A stretch of DNA of 64,000 nt from Parascedosporium putredinis. Taxonomy: Eukaryota > Ascomycota > Sordariomycetes > Microascales > Microascaceae. The number at the start of each line of letters is the position of its first letter. The stretch's first letter is position 1. The translations under genes were made by a program, and so were the position numbers. The stretch spans positions 248,001 through 312,000 of the forward strand of contig CASHTG010000010.1 of the NCBI GenBank assembly GCA_949357655.1. The letters are read 5' to 3'. Positions 12,731 through 25,900 of this stretch are shown here, piece after piece. Below the pieces are notes generated by a model. The model did no database searches, had not been told where the DNA came from, and worked only from the letters and a program-made list of their open reading frames with translations.

Positions 12731-12967
12731 TTATTCGTCACATCGCACATCGCCCATACATCTCCCATCTGCGTACGCAATTACATGCAAGTCTTGGCAG
12801 TAAGTGACCGGGTTAGCGATGGTGCTGGATTTTCTTGCCCAAAACCGCGGGCAGTTCTTCACGCAAGCCGGCACATGGAAGCGGGCCGCGAGCACCATAT
12901 CCGCGCAAGTGATGGCGCGATAACCGGGGCCTCCTGCGGGGATGGGATCCAGCACGCCGACAGCCAT
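12731..12967 (-). CDS. Doubtful small cysteine-rich open frame
   Basis: A 78-aa frame with seven cysteines, including a PACVKNC segment and late CMGDVRC. A possible 3' splice acceptor precedes its conserved-looking part, but I found no upstream exon with a signal peptide. It could be the remnant or last exon of a small secreted protein, or chance. Recorded only because the cysteine density is high. Confidence 0.12.
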   Translation of the reverse strand: MAVGVLDPIPAGGPGYRAITCADMVLAARFHVPACVKNCPRFWARKSSTIANPVTYCQDLHVIAYADGRCMGDVRCDE

Positions 12968-15900
12968 TATCCGCCCCCTTTCCAGCCTTTCCCGTCAAGT
13001 TGAACGGTTCCCCCACCTTGCTCTTTTTACTATTACAGCTACCCAACTACGCGAACTATGACGAACCTGTAGGGTCGGCTCACAACATTTACTTACACAC
13101 TGGTCACCGGGGTGTTTCTTACGGTCGTAAGGGGGCTAGAGGCAGCAGGAGAGGAGATAAGGGTAGCGAAGAGCTATAAAGACCCCGACTATGATATGTT
13201 GGAAAAGCTTACAAAGGTCGGCCGCTTAGCCGTAGTGATATCATCAGGATGTGTCGTTGGCTGCCCCAACCGTCTTTCTTGATGATGCCCTTGCTCATGC
13301 TCGCGGACGGATGTGCCAGCCACGTAATCTCAATCTAGATCCCAATCCCCGGCGTAATATGCAACGATAATTCTAAAAGATGGCCTCGAGATGCATGATT
13401 GGGCATCGACAGCGTCGGGGACAAATGAAATACGTTTGGCGGTCGCGCGCTGTGCGACGCACCTACGGCTGGTATCAAAGGGGGTGTAGTTTACGTGAAG
13501 GGCCCGCGACGGCGCACGCGTGGATATCAGCATTTCAAATCACCGTACAAAGAAGGCATGGAGATTCTCCACATGAATGAAAAAAAAAAAATGTCAATCA
13601 CGGGGAATGAACTTTTGGAAATGGGTTGAAGAATTCACCGAGTCCGCGCCGTGTGGCTCATGTTGCCCCGGGTGGGTGGTGGATCATGGGGCATTTTCTG
13701 GGAAATGGCTTGCTCGGGCGAGGGCCTGAAGGGAGGTTTGCGATGTAGATCCGGTTTCGAAAGACGTGGGTGAGCTTAAATGAGCAAATACTGGGGATCT
13801 AGGCTTCTGGCCATGCTAGGTGGCACCCTCTGCATGTCATTCGCTCGATCTGAGATGCAGATAGATCGAATGGATACTTTTGCACGCGAGCTCAGGTGTG
13901 CGTGGCGACAGAAAGGAGAAGGTCGAGAAAATGTGGCAATATAGAGGGGGTTTCACCCGAGCCCATTCTGCTTAGAGGCGCGTTCGTCGAGGTCGGTAGC
14001 TGCGGCCTCGAGTCGCTGGCGTATCTCCGGGTGGGTAAATTAATGAACGGCGGGGGCACGAAGGGGGCCATCGCTTCGGTGGTCTTTTTGTAGCTGTTGC
14101 CCGTATAGAGCTACCAAGAGAGGAAGCTGCCGAGAAAGGTGGAATTCGGTGCTAGAGCACGTCTAGTACAGACAATGAATGTACGTTGATCCATTCCTCC
14201 ATGTAAGCGTCAGGTGTCTACATCTACATGGAATGGAGGCATGTATATTGCAACCACCTCTCTCGCGCGCAAGGGTCTGGCTGTCGCGGGATGCAAGCAA
14301 ATTCCCGAGAGAGCCAGTCAAGCTTGGAATGTTCCGAACCCGAACCTAACAACGCTGAGCAGAGCTACTAGTACTCTTCCGCTTCGGAGATGGGGGTGTT
14401 GAAGAATCACGGAACCAGAGGGCGCGATTGGCTGGGTCTTTTAATCTAGATGGGAAGCCAGCAGCACTTCAAGTTGGCATATTTATTAATTAGGCCTGGA
14501 TTGGTGGTCGCAGTCAGCTCACGGCCAAGGACATGGCCAGTATTGGCCCCTCCCGCCCCCGACCCGCTCGTGACTTGGCTTTGCTCTCCGATTGTGCTGT
14601 CTTTGGCTGGTCATTGTCCAAACTTGAGGTATTGCCGTTTTACACGAGTACATTGGCATTTGACGTATGTATCTTGAATATTGAAAGGGACGAGAAGCCA
14701 TGGTCCCCGACTCCTCGACCACGGCACATGACGCATGGGATGGCGAAAAAGGATCTCAAACAATGCCCTCGAGGATAGCGCTCTCTCTACCTGCGACGCC
14801 ATGCTCGCCCCCTCTCCCTTCGATAACGAATTCCATCCCCGCTAATTTTTTTGAACGACTGACCGTTGAAGCCCCTCGTTCCTTTTTCTCAAACTACTGC
14901 AGTGGCTTGAGTGGGGATGCAGCCCTCGAAAAGACCGGCGATCGTCATCGACAAGTCCCTGCGCGGCCAATCAACTGCCGAAGGGGGGAATGGAATGGAA
15001 GGGGCACTATAAGGAAAAGGGCATCAATGAATCAGCGTGAGTGAGAAAAGTAGGGAGAGGAAGAAGGAATGCATGCGGTGGGAAAGAGGGGCGAGGGAGG
15101 GAAGAATATGGCCGAGCGATGATTTGCGTCGAAATCGCTGGAATTGAGTCGTGATGTAGTTCATGCACCTCTTGTTTTCTTTTTTTTTCGTTTTTTACCG
15201 TTCTACTTTTCCTTCGCTCCTGTTTTGGCGGCCGAGTCAACAGTTTCCGCGTGGGCCATTTTGAGACCGAGGGAATTGATTGAGCCCAGCCCTTTGAACC
15301 AACAACCCTCGATCGGTGCTGTATTGTTCGTTGGCTTGTTGGTTCCAAGAATCCGGCGCAGAAAAAGGGTTGATTGAATGGATGCGCGGACCAACAACAC
15401 TAGCTCTCAACTCCCGGCCTATTTTCCTCTCTCAAACATCCGTAGATCAACGGATCTCTCACCCACGCGTTTCCCTCCATTGACTCTCCCAACCTGCATT
15501 AGAAAGGGTAGCACTGGGGCCCTTGACTGCCGACCGCCTGCCCGCATTGTGCCCGATAGGAGCGCCATCAATTGAGCAGTGTTATTATTACATGGATCCA
15601 TCCTGGATGTATTGCGCGTGGGAAAAGAGAAGAAAAAATAGTGGCAACGCATATAAAGTACATAGTGTCGGGAGCCGGTTATATTGTCACCCACCCCCGA
15701 AGGAGCACTTCCAGGGATGGAACGTTGATATGAATGAAGAAAAGAGAGATACCGGACCACATCCGCCCCAAGCTGCCAAAAAGCTTCCATTTTGACGTCT
15801 TGCGGTAAATACATCATTGTACTGAAACAGAGGTCGGGTTAGCTCCATCCATCCATCCATCCCCCAATAACCCCCGCCCTGTTTAAACTTGTATCTCTTT

Positions 15901-16721
15901 TCGTTCCTTTGCACCCGCCCCATGTAATGCCAAACTAACATTGTTGATTGGGCTTGCGGGGATTACCTCCATGCTCTTTTACGAAGCACGGTTCCACCTT
16001 GAGTCGAGTGACGGAACCGGAGATGAGGTCCGACTCCACACACCACAGCAGATCACGTCGATCTAGAAAACATGACGGAACGGGTTCGGAGGACGGGCAG
16101 AGAGAGCTAAGATGGGCCCCTCGTAGGAGGAGACACATGGCTACTCCAGATAGTCTTATGTGAAAGGGGATGCGCTCCTCCTGTGATATACGGGTGTGGC
16201 TATAACCGCACATCTAGTCCCATTCCTGGTTCGTTCGCCTCCTCGTCCCGGAACCCCACACTTTTCCATTCTACCCTCGCAGCTGGTTCCCGTTAGTCCT
16301 TGCAGAGGTGCGCGCCCGCGCGCTATTGCTTTTCTATGGAAGTTCAGTCTCTCTCTTTCTCTCCCGTAGATTTCTTTTTCCTTGGTCCTCTGGCCGCCTC
16401 CCGATCGTCCTGCACGCCGAGGACCGAGAAAGCGGAACCCTTAAATACAAGCCTTCTTGGCCACCCTTTCCGTCACTTCCCCCCTTTTACTTCTTTTCCG
16501 TGTGTGCGCGTGCGTGTGTGTGTGTTCTTCGCCTCCCTTATCCCGGCCTTCTTTTATTCTTTTTCTCTTTCACGTGCACGTGCGAGGCGAGAGATCTATC
16601 CCGTCTCAGTCGAGGATCAGTACGCGCGGCGGCCCCAAGCCTGACCAAGGCACGAAGTCGAGACAAGGTGACGAAAAAGATACTACTAGACAATAGTGGC
16701 TTCGCGGATTGTAGAGAAGGA

Positions 16722-16728
16722 TATAAAA
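16722..16728 (+). promoter_or_regulatory. TATA box of the S8 protease gene
   Basis: TATAAAA lies 116 bp upstream of the start codon at 16844 and is followed by a pyrimidine-rich leader. Confidence 0.5.
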
Positions 16729-16843
16729 CGCCGGCTCTACCTTGACCACGTCTCGGAGGTTCTCGCCAATCTCTCAACGCAGAGGTCACCACTAACCGTT
16801 TTTCAAACCGAATTGTTTTTTCTTCATTCACCAATAATCAACC

Positions 16844-18363
16844 ATGGTCAACTTTAGACGTGCGGCCGTCTTCCTGGTCGCGCTCGTGCCCTTCGCGGCC
16901 GCCAGCCCTTTCCAGCGCAGGGCCGTCGCGGGCACCCCGATCCAGGACCAGTACATCATCACCCTCAAGGAAGACTTGACGGACGAGACGGCCACCACGC
17001 ATCTGGCGTGGGTGGAGAACGTGCACAAGCGCAGCATTGGCAAGCGTAGTCTCAAGGGCGTCTCTGCCGAATACAATTTTGGGTTTGGTGGCTTCAGGGG
17101 CTACGCTGGTGAATTTGACGACGCCACTATTGAAGAGATTAGGAATAGCCCCGAGGTAAGCCGCCTAAAAGCTGCTCTCGTCCTTTTTTCTTTTTTTTTT
17201 TTTTTTTTGCCTTTGCGCCAACCCGTCCCCACATCGAAACCCAACGAAAAAAAAGAGGAGGGGGGGAGAATGGCGAGCAAGAGCTACATGTAGGCATGGT
17301 GAACCTATCTAACATGTCGGGCGTGTAGGTCGAGTTCGTCGAACCCAACCAAATCATGACCTACCAAGCCGTAGCGTCCCAGGAGCAAGCAGAATGGGGT
17401 CTCGGCACCCTCTCCAGCCGCACGCCCGGCTCCCGGCTCTACAACTACGACAGCTCGGCCGGCAAGGGCGGGTTCGCCTACATCATCGACACGGGACTGT
17501 ACGTCGAGCACAGCGAGTTCGAGGGCCGCACCGAGCTCGGCAAGAACGTCCTCGAGGCCGACGGGAAGCCGTTCGTGGACACGGACGGCCACGGATCGCA
17601 CGTCGCGGGCACGATTGGCGGCAAGACGTTTGGCGTGGCCAAGGAGGCTACCCTCGTGTCGGTCAAGATTATGCATAACGGCATCACCGATTCGAGCAAC
17701 GTGCTCACGGGTCTGGAGTGGGCCGCCGCGGATATTGTCGAGAAGGGGCGCGTCGGCAAGGCGGCCATTAACATGTCTATCGGTACGTTGAAGCCAGTCC
17801 ACCGGGGGCCCTCTGACCTTTTGTGGGGAGGGGGTCAAATTTCGTTTTCTCTTTTTTTTTCTTCTTTTTCTATTCTTCCCCCTGGCTTTGCTCATACGCT
17901 GATAAATCACTATCTAGGTGGCGGACGCATGTTTTCCATCAACAGGGCGGTCACCTCGGCCTTTAGGCAAGGCATTCTCGTGGTCGCTGCGTCTGGTAAT
18001 ACCGACGACCTGGCATCGTCTAGCTCCCCAGGATCGACTTACGAAGCCCTCACCGTAGGTGCCATCGACGAGGAGTGGAACGAGGCCGTTTTCTCCAACT
18101 GGGGTCCCACAGTCGACATTTTGGCCCCTGGCGTCGGCGTCGTCTCCGTGGGTATCACTGGCCCCAACGCCCGGCAAACGCTCGACGGCACGTCCATGGC
18201 GGCTCCGCATGTCACGGGCCTGGCTGTCTATCTCATGGTGGCCGAGAACATCACCGACCCGGGGGCGCTAACCACCCGTATCAAGGAGCTGGCGACGAAG
18301 AACCAGGTCAAGAACTTGAAGTTTGGGAGCCCTAACCTTATCGCCTACAACGGCATCGCGTAA
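16844..18363 (+). CDS. Secreted subtilisin-like serine protease (S8A, oryzin/proteinase K family)
   Basis: Exons are 16844-17155, 17329-17782 and 17918-18363, giving an intact 403-aa preproprotein. A signal peptide (about 1-20) is followed by an I9 inhibitor prodomain (QYIITLKED to VEFVEPNQ). The catalytic domain has Asp158 in YIIDTG, His192 in DGHGSHVAG and Ser348 in GTSMAAPH; their spacing matches proteinase K. The oxyanion Asn sits in AASGN. I see no cysteine in the mature region, as in oryzin-type alkaline proteases rather than proteinase K itself. The enzyme degrades external protein and, in insect or nematode pathogens, cuticle; the host relation here is unknown. Intron 1 contains a poly-T tract. 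The protein ends SPNLIAYNG, a usual C-terminus for the family. Confidence 0.95.
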
Positions 18364-19631
18364 ATGCTGCGATAGTGTGGCCTCTTTTTTCTGTCTTTTT
18401 TTCTTGTTGCTGGCTGGGCTGGGCTCGTTGGTTTGTTTGTGTTTTCATGTTGCTTTCAAGGCTTGCACTCCACTGCGGTCCGGATGCCTCTTCATTCATA
18501 GGCTATAGGCTAGTTAATGATATCTCGAGAGAAAGGTTTAATACCCTACAATGTCCGGTCTATACTATTTGGGCTTTTTCTTTCTTCTTCATTTCTCTTT
18601 TTTCCCGCCCGCTTCTCCATCTTCTGCCTATACGTGGCTGCAACAAGCGTGAGGTTGTCGCTTCGCTGCAACTTCGTACTTATTCTTCCTCCCCGCGCAG
18701 GATGTCTAAACAGTCGCTGTTGATTGGTTGTCAGTTGGACCGAGCCGGCCCGGTCCGGTAATTCTTCAATCGAGGGGCTGGGAAAAATCGAGCAGGAAAT
18801 CCACTGTGTCTCTGGGCGCATGTTTGGAAGGATTCTAAAACGGCATGTGGCTGCACGCTGCTCTTGTATCAAACATTGCGTCTATGAAGAAACAAATGCA
18901 ACGGGCCTGACTGCTGTTCATTTAGTCATGGATCTGGAACCAGAAGGCAACTCATAAAGACACGAAAAGAACGGGGTCGTTGCGTTAATGGTGCGTGCTC
19001 GGCGGATCGTGCGTAGACGACTAGTGTAGGCTTACGGCATTCCGCCGGAGGACTTGGCGGGGTGTGCGAAGGTGTATCGGTACGAATCCCCATCTAGCAA
19101 ATTTGTCATCAGCATCGTCCTTTTCCATGTACATATACAAGTGGGCTAATTGTCAGACATGACCAACGATGTACTCTTGGTACTCTATTCGAGATGCTCT
19201 CTCGCCTCGCCTAATAAACCTGGAGCTCATCCACTTTCTCAATTCATCCTAGCTCCGCTGAGTGGGGCCCCCAAGCCCAAGCAGCTGCTCTCCGCAAGTC
19301 ACCTTGAACTTTGCTCTTGCATTAACTTTGCATGCGACGAACGACGTCTCAATCCACAGCGCGCGCCGCCACTGCCCACCTCACGCTCTCGACCTGCATC
19401 GTCAGACATTGATATATCTCCTGCGGCGTGCCGGGCCCCGCCCGAATTCCTCCTCTCGTCACTGGAAGACGGACTTTCCCGTCACCGAACGGGCTAGACG
19501 CGTGGACCCCGAACGAAACCATTTTTGAGGAGGGCCAAGGGCTGTGTGGGAAAGGACCCGTTCCGTTTTCTTTTGAGCCGCCACTTTCCCGGAGGGAGAG
19601 CGGCTGACATTACGTTACGCGCAACACGACC
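18364..19631. other. Intergenic region between S8 protease and Zn2Cys6 regulator
   Basis: About 1.3 kb of 3' and 5' flanking DNA. No open frame with a recognisable domain or signal peptide was seen. Confidence 0.5.
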
Positions 19632-22248
19632 ATGGACTCGTCCAAGTGGCGCGTATCCAAGGCGTGCCAGGAATGCCGCGCCAAGAAGATTAGGTGCAAC
19701 GGGGCCGAGCCGTGCCAGCGATGCAGTGTGCGCGGCCTCTCGTGCGTGTACCGGGCCAAGGCCCGCAACCGGCAGCGCAAGGTGCCCCTGCCCCCGGATT
19801 CCAGCATCGCCTCATCAGACGACGCCCACTCAGCCGCCGCAGCGGGTCGAGCGGCGTCGGCGGCTACGGCTGGCGCGCCCGGGGCGCCGCCCGGTGGCAG
19901 GAGATCGGGGGCCAAGAAGCCCGAGGACGCGGCGCTGGAGGGCGGCGACGGAAGCCCGAGCATCCACATCCAGAGCGTGGCGGCCACGCATAGGGCGTCG
20001 CCCGGGTGCTACCTGGAGCTCTACTACGGGCCCTCGTCCAACTTTTCCATGCTGCACTCCATCTACCACCAGATGGAGGGCACGGCGACGGCTCCCGGCG
20101 CGCCGCAGCGGGATGTCGAGGAAGTGGGGCCGGGGCTTGATAAGCTGGGCAACAGGCGCATCTTTTTCGGGGACTGGGCTGATGGTCGGGACTCGCTCCT
20201 CATCCCGAGCGACTACTCGGCCATGTTTCTCGACCGCGCGCTGTCCCAGCGCCTCATCGAGACGTACCTTTCCACCTATTGGCATATCCTGCCCGCCCTC
20301 CCGCAGACCGAGTACCGCCGCCAGCTCGACGACATGCACCGCTCCCCTGGTATATTCTCGTACGACTCGGCCGACAACATCATCATCATCTTGGCTATGG
20401 CGCTCGGTGCGTCGGTGCTGGATGAGGAGCATATTGCTGAGTTTTTGTTCCAGAAGGCGAAGCAGGGTGCGGCTAAGATGGATGAGGTGGTTAATGTGCA
20501 GGCTGTTCAGATTCCACTCATGATGATAAGTACCTTTCCTCCTTTTGTATTGATTTTTGGGTCGTTGAGAGTCTTGGCTAACGCGCTCAGCACGCTCAGT
20601 TCCAGTCTGAAAAGGCCAGACCCAACGCCAGTTTCCTCCATACGGGGACGGCGGTGCGCAAAGCAGTCGCCGCGGGCATGCATAAGGATGTTGATGGCCG
20701 CAGTGGGCAGACACAAGCAGACTTGTTGAGGCGTCGAAAAACCCTCTGGAGTTTGTATTTCTGGGAGACGTAAGCCATGCTCTTTCCCCGCCCCCTTGTA
20801 TCAATTTGTCTCCCCTTCTTGAATTGTGGCAACCCATCAAGTGACTTCCCCGTGATGGGCGTGTGCATGTGATAAAACAGATGCTGATATCTGATATCTT
20901 ACAGATGGATCTGCTTCAGCGTTGGCCGCCCGCGCTCCATACCCGAGCCGTCCGGTGTCCCCGTGCCCCCTGAAGAGCGATACCTGCGGTCCCTCGTGGC
21001 CCTTTCGCGCATCATGGCCAAGTGTGCTTCCAAGATCTACGACGACCATCACCAGTCGGTCCTACCACTTTGGCACGCCGCGAATGAGATTCGTCGCGAA
21101 CTTCACGACTACGCGGAGCAGCAACAGCAGGACATGAATTTCGGTCTGGTTGGGGACGCAAGTTCCGGAGAGCTCGGGGTATGTCAGACGATAGTCTCGA
21201 CTAGTAGGTTTCCTCCCACACCCCTCTCATTTCTTTTTCCAATCAGAGTGGCGGGTAAAAATGACCACCGAAAGATACGGCACTGAAGTAGCTGCTGACC
21301 TTGGCTGGAAACTAGTGTACCATCACACATTATTACTAGCGTTTAGGCCTTTCCTGGTCCTTCGGGCCAAATTAAAACAACAGCGAGATAGGGCTGATGG
21401 AACAGGGCCAGCGCAGCCGTCGCCGCCACCTTGGCTGGATACGGCGGCCGAATACTGCCTCGACGCGGCGCGCCATTCCATTGGCTTCCTCACCGGCGCG
21501 TGTGAGCAGAATGCCCTCTGCCAGGTGAGTTTCATCCACAAGCTACTTGCATACGCTCGATGTCTTGAAAATACATTGTTTACGCTGTCCATATACTAAT
21601 CCACCCAACAGGGTATCAAGTACCATGGCTTCTTTTTAGAAGGCGCCTGCTACGTCCTGGCCTTTGATATGCTCCGCGCTCGATCCTCGTGCGACGTCAA
21701 CATCCCTGGCTGACCGCAGGCCTACGGTGCGTCAACTCCATCCTGCACAAAAACAAGCCCACCTCCACCCAACCGCCACCGCTCATGGCCACCCTCGAGC
21801 GCATGATATGCTCCATGATTCCAGACTTTCGGCTCGAAGACGCCCTCGCAGGGTCGCCGTGGCCCGAGGAACCGAGGTATCAGCCGCAGCAGCAACCGCA
21901 GCAGCAGCAATCTATGGCGCAGTCGCAGCCGTATGACGCAGCTCATCAGGGAAACGGCGGCGCGCTATCGACTGGGCCCGAAGGTGACGGATCGGATCAG
22001 CGGGGCTTCAGCCACCGACGCCCATCTCCGCCACTATGAACTCCAGACCGGCGCGCCTCTACCCTTCCATGCCTTTTGGATTCGATACCAACGGGCCTCT
22101 GGTCACGCAGTCTCCCTCGGGGAGTGCCTTGGACGAGCACATTGATCTCACGGCGGCGGATATGGGATGGTCGTTCGACCTAGGGACGATGGATATGGAC
22201 GCGTTTCTCTCGATCGATGCCAACCAACAGTTTAATTTTAGCACATAG
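19632..22248 (+). CDS. Zn2Cys6 fungal transcription factor, frame-broken
   Basis: The N-terminus has a Zn2Cys6 cluster, CQECRAKKIRCNGAEPCQRC plus a sixth Cys in LSCVYR, followed by basic residues. The middle homology domain of fungal regulators is present: ARPNASFLHTGTAVRKA, RRRKTLWSLYFWE and WICFSVGRPRSI. Likely exons are 19632-20529, 20600-20769, 20905-21178, 21249-21524 and 21612-22248. The first splice junction does not keep frame, and further single-base breaks occur near 21680-21690 and 21990-22040. The acidic C-terminus (MGWSFDLGTMDMDAFLS) looks like an activation region. Target genes are unknown. It lies 750 bp upstream of the ABC transporter on the same strand, so it may regulate it, but this is inference. 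Confidence 0.8.
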
Positions 22249-22997
22249 TTCAAGGCTGGCCTGCCTTCCCCTATCTTCCCCTCCACCTTTCACATAGCTC
22301 TTTGCCTCTACCCCGGTCCGGTGATAACAAACAGCGGGTTTAGGCAGGATAAGGCGGGCCGATCGAATATAGCGAGACCCCGGAAACAAACAACCCGAGT
22401 CTTGCAACTCCACTCACGAAAAAAAAATTGTGGGATTTTCTGTCTCAACCGGAGCTAGTGGGATCGTGACGACCTTTTTCTTTTCTTTTTTGTTCTCATA
22501 GGTTCTCTGCCTTGCTATCAGTGGAGCACAGGCGCGTCGATTTCTAATGAATATTCGGCCGATTGCGGATTGGGAGCTTTGCAATATTATCTAAGCAACG
22601 TGAGTGACTTGCATTTGGCTGGTCTTCTGCTAAGGGAGCCAGGTAGCCTGTGTGAAAGCGGAGGTAAACGCGCTGAGAAACCCAGCCACGGAAATGGGGC
22701 GGATGTACGGAGTTGCGGAAATACGGGACTGCGGGACGAACCAGCGATAGCGAGAGCGTTGCGGATCGCGGATGTGAGGCTGTCTAAGACGCCATTGACG
22801 GAGAGGGAAGAACTACTTGAAAAAAAGATGGATCCCTATCTCGCTCGTTTATATATATACTAATAATGCAATTTTGAGATTTCGTTCCCTTCATTGTCTG
22901 TGCTGCAAGTTGGTGTGATTGGCTTCAAGACCTCCCATCCTCTCTTGGTTACACGCTGCCCTCAACTATTGTCTTTCTTTTTTAGCTTTCAACCAAG
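22249..22997. promoter_or_regulatory. Promoter region of the ABC transporter gene
   Basis: No gene seen. An AT-rich TATATATA-like stretch lies at about 22850-22860, roughly 140 bp before the start codon, followed by a pyrimidine-rich leader. Confidence 0.35.
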
Positions 22998-25900
22998 ATG
23001 CAGGTTTCCGACTCGGAAGGTACCCTAGGGGACCTGATCTCGACGCCCCCGAATGGTCGAGCCAAGAAAAATGAGAAGCCGACGGCCCGTAAAGCCACAG
23101 ACCAGTTCCACTCCTCGAGCGACACCGACGTCGATGTTGAAGTCGAAGCCCAGGACGACAACGACTCGACGGGTAAGGATTACATACAAAAGAAACTCAC
23201 ACTCACTTTCAAGTCCGTCACGGTGCTTGTAAAGGCGGCTGAAGAAGCGCTGGGCGAGACGTTATGGTCTCGTGTTGACCCAACACAACTGGTCGGCCTT
23301 CGCGGAGGTCGTTCTTTACCAAAGCGAGTATGTTTACCTTGTTTTGCTATTCTATTTATAATCTATCCCTAGCTTCCGGCCATGGTGAAGAAGCTTTTGG
23401 GATCTTGGGCTAACAATCTTGGCAGGCTATCCTTAGCGATGTTACTGGACAGGTCAACCCGGGGAGATGGTACGTCTTCCCAATTTACACAATCCCAATG
23501 ACAATCCCCTATACACACTCTGGTAAATTCAAGATAAAGTCTCCTAACATGAAGGCAGCTCCTCGTTCTCGGCCGCCCAGGCTCCGGATGCACATCACTC
23601 CTCCGCGTTCTCTCAAACCACCGCGAATCCTTTAGCGAAGTCCAAGGCGAGGTCCGATACGGCAGCATGACGCACAAGCAGGCTCGCGGGTACCGCCAGC
23701 AAATTGTCTTCAACACCGAGGACGACATCCACTTCCCCACCATGACGGTGAACCAAACCATGAAGTTTGCCCTCAAGAATAAAGTGCCTCGGGATCGTCC
23801 CGCCGAGGTGGAGAAGAAAAACGACTTTGTCAAGGGCAAGCGGACGGGCATCCTAGATGCTCTAGGTATCGGACACACGCAAAAGACGCTGGTTGGCAAC
23901 GAGTTTATCCGCGGTGTGTCTGGCGGTGAGAGGAAGCGTGTGTCCCTCGCAGAGGTCATGGCTAGCCAGGTAAGTAGTAGGAAGCTCCCTAAGGCTCTTA
24001 TTTAGTTGGATCCTAACCTCTCGTCTTAGAGCCCCGTCCAATTTTGGGATCAACCGACTCGAGGTCTCGATTCCAAAACCGCCCTCGAGTTCGCCGCTAC
24101 TCTCCGCGAACAGGCAGATCGAAACGGCAGGACCGTTGTTGCGACCATGTACCAAGCCGGCAACGGCATCTACGACAAGTTCGACAAGGTTCTCGTCCTC
24201 GCCGAAGGTCGCGTCATCTACTACGGCCCTCGCGTTCTCGCAAAGTCCTACTTCGAGAATCTCGGTTTCGTGTCCCCGCGGGGCCAACATCGCCGACTTC
24301 TTAACATCAGTCACGGTGGCGACCGAGGTGACCATCGCTCCAGGGTTCGAGGGCCGAGTGCCCACCACACCCGCCGAGTTCGAGGCCGTGTATAAGCGCA
24401 GCGAGGTATACAAGCAAACGGTTGAATTTGCGCGGGATCCGGAGACCTTGGCGAGCGAAACAGAAGACCTTTGCGAAGCTGTCAGGCGAGAGAAGAAACC
24501 GCGACGTTTTGGGGGAAGAATCGCAGTGTTTACACGGTTGGGTTGAAGGAGCAGGTCATGAACTGCACCGTCCGGTATGTACTCTTTCCACCATGAACAC
24601 TCCATGAGCAACAAGAACAAGGAAATCCTACCCCTGGTTTTGAAGAAAGAAGCTGACGCGTAACTTTGCTTCTACAGTCAATTCCAAATAATGATGGGAG
24701 ACCGTATCTCGCTCGGCATCAAATTGGCTTCCGCCATCATCCAGGCATTGGTATGCGGTAGTCTCTTCTACGACCTACCGAGCACTAGCGAGTCCATCTT
24801 TTACGCCCCGGCATCCTCTTCTTCCCCGTCCTCTACTTTTTACTCGAGTCCATGTCCGAGACCACCGCCTCCTTCATGGGACGCCCCATTCTCGTCCGCC
24901 ACAAGCGCTTCGGCTTCTACCGCCCAGCAGCCTTTTGCATCGCCAACGCCATCACCGATATCCCCGTTGTTATGCTGCAGGTGACGTGCTTTTCTCTCAT
25001 CATCTACTTCATGGCGAGCTTGCAACTCGATGCCGGCCGATTCTTCACGTTTTGGATCATCGTCAACGCTAGCACGCTGTGCTTCGTCCAATTGTTCCGC
25101 ATGGTGGGCGCCCTTTTCTCGCGTTTCGGCACGGCGTCCCAGGTCTCGGGTCTGCTGTCTACCGTCTTCTTCGTCTACAGCGGCTACCTGATCCCCTTTG
25201 AGAAGATGCACGTCTGGTTCCGCTGGATCTTTTACCTCAACCCGGGCGCTTACGCCTTCGAGTCTCTCGTGGCCAACGAATTCGGCGGTCTCAGTCTGGA
25301 GTGTGTCGCGCCTCAGTATATCCCCTACGGCCCTGGCTACGACGGCCAGCCCGCAGCGAACAGGGGATGCACCGTCATTGGTTCAAGCCCTGACGGCATC
25401 ATCAACGGCGAGGAGTACATCTTCAAGCAAAATAACTACTCCACGGGACACATCTGGCGTGGGTTCGGCGTTCTGGTCGGCTTCTGGATCTTTTTCATCG
25501 CCGTAACGGCGCTCGGATTCGAATTGCGCAACAGTCAAAACGGGTCATCCGTGCTGCTGTATAAGCGGAACTTCCGGAACAAGACCAAGGTTGCCGATGC
25601 CGAGGCGGGTGCGGTCAGCGAAAAGACGAGTGCTGCTCCGGCGCCTCAGGAGGTTAAGCAGTCAACGTTCTCGTGGCATGATCTGGACTACTTTGTCAAG
25701 TATCACGGCGAACAGAAGCAGCTCCTCAACAAGGTATTTGGTTACGTGAAGCCCGGCAACCTTGTCGCTCTTATGGGCTGCTCCGGTGCTGGAAAGACAA
25801 CGTAAGTTTTATTCGGGGTAGGGTCAGGCGTTTTGGAACCTACTTCCTACTTACTAACTAATTATTTCGCTTAATAGTCTCCTCGATGTCTTGGCCCAGC

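Larger units (their letters stand above)
12361..16843. other. Long intergenic region, largely empty
   Basis: About 4.5 kb without a gene that I can support, apart from one doubtful cysteine-rich frame listed separately. It contains a short (ATCC)n tract at about 15845-15861 and a GT-rich tract at about 16499-16526, followed by a TATA box and leader of the S8 protease gene. Confidence 0.5.
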
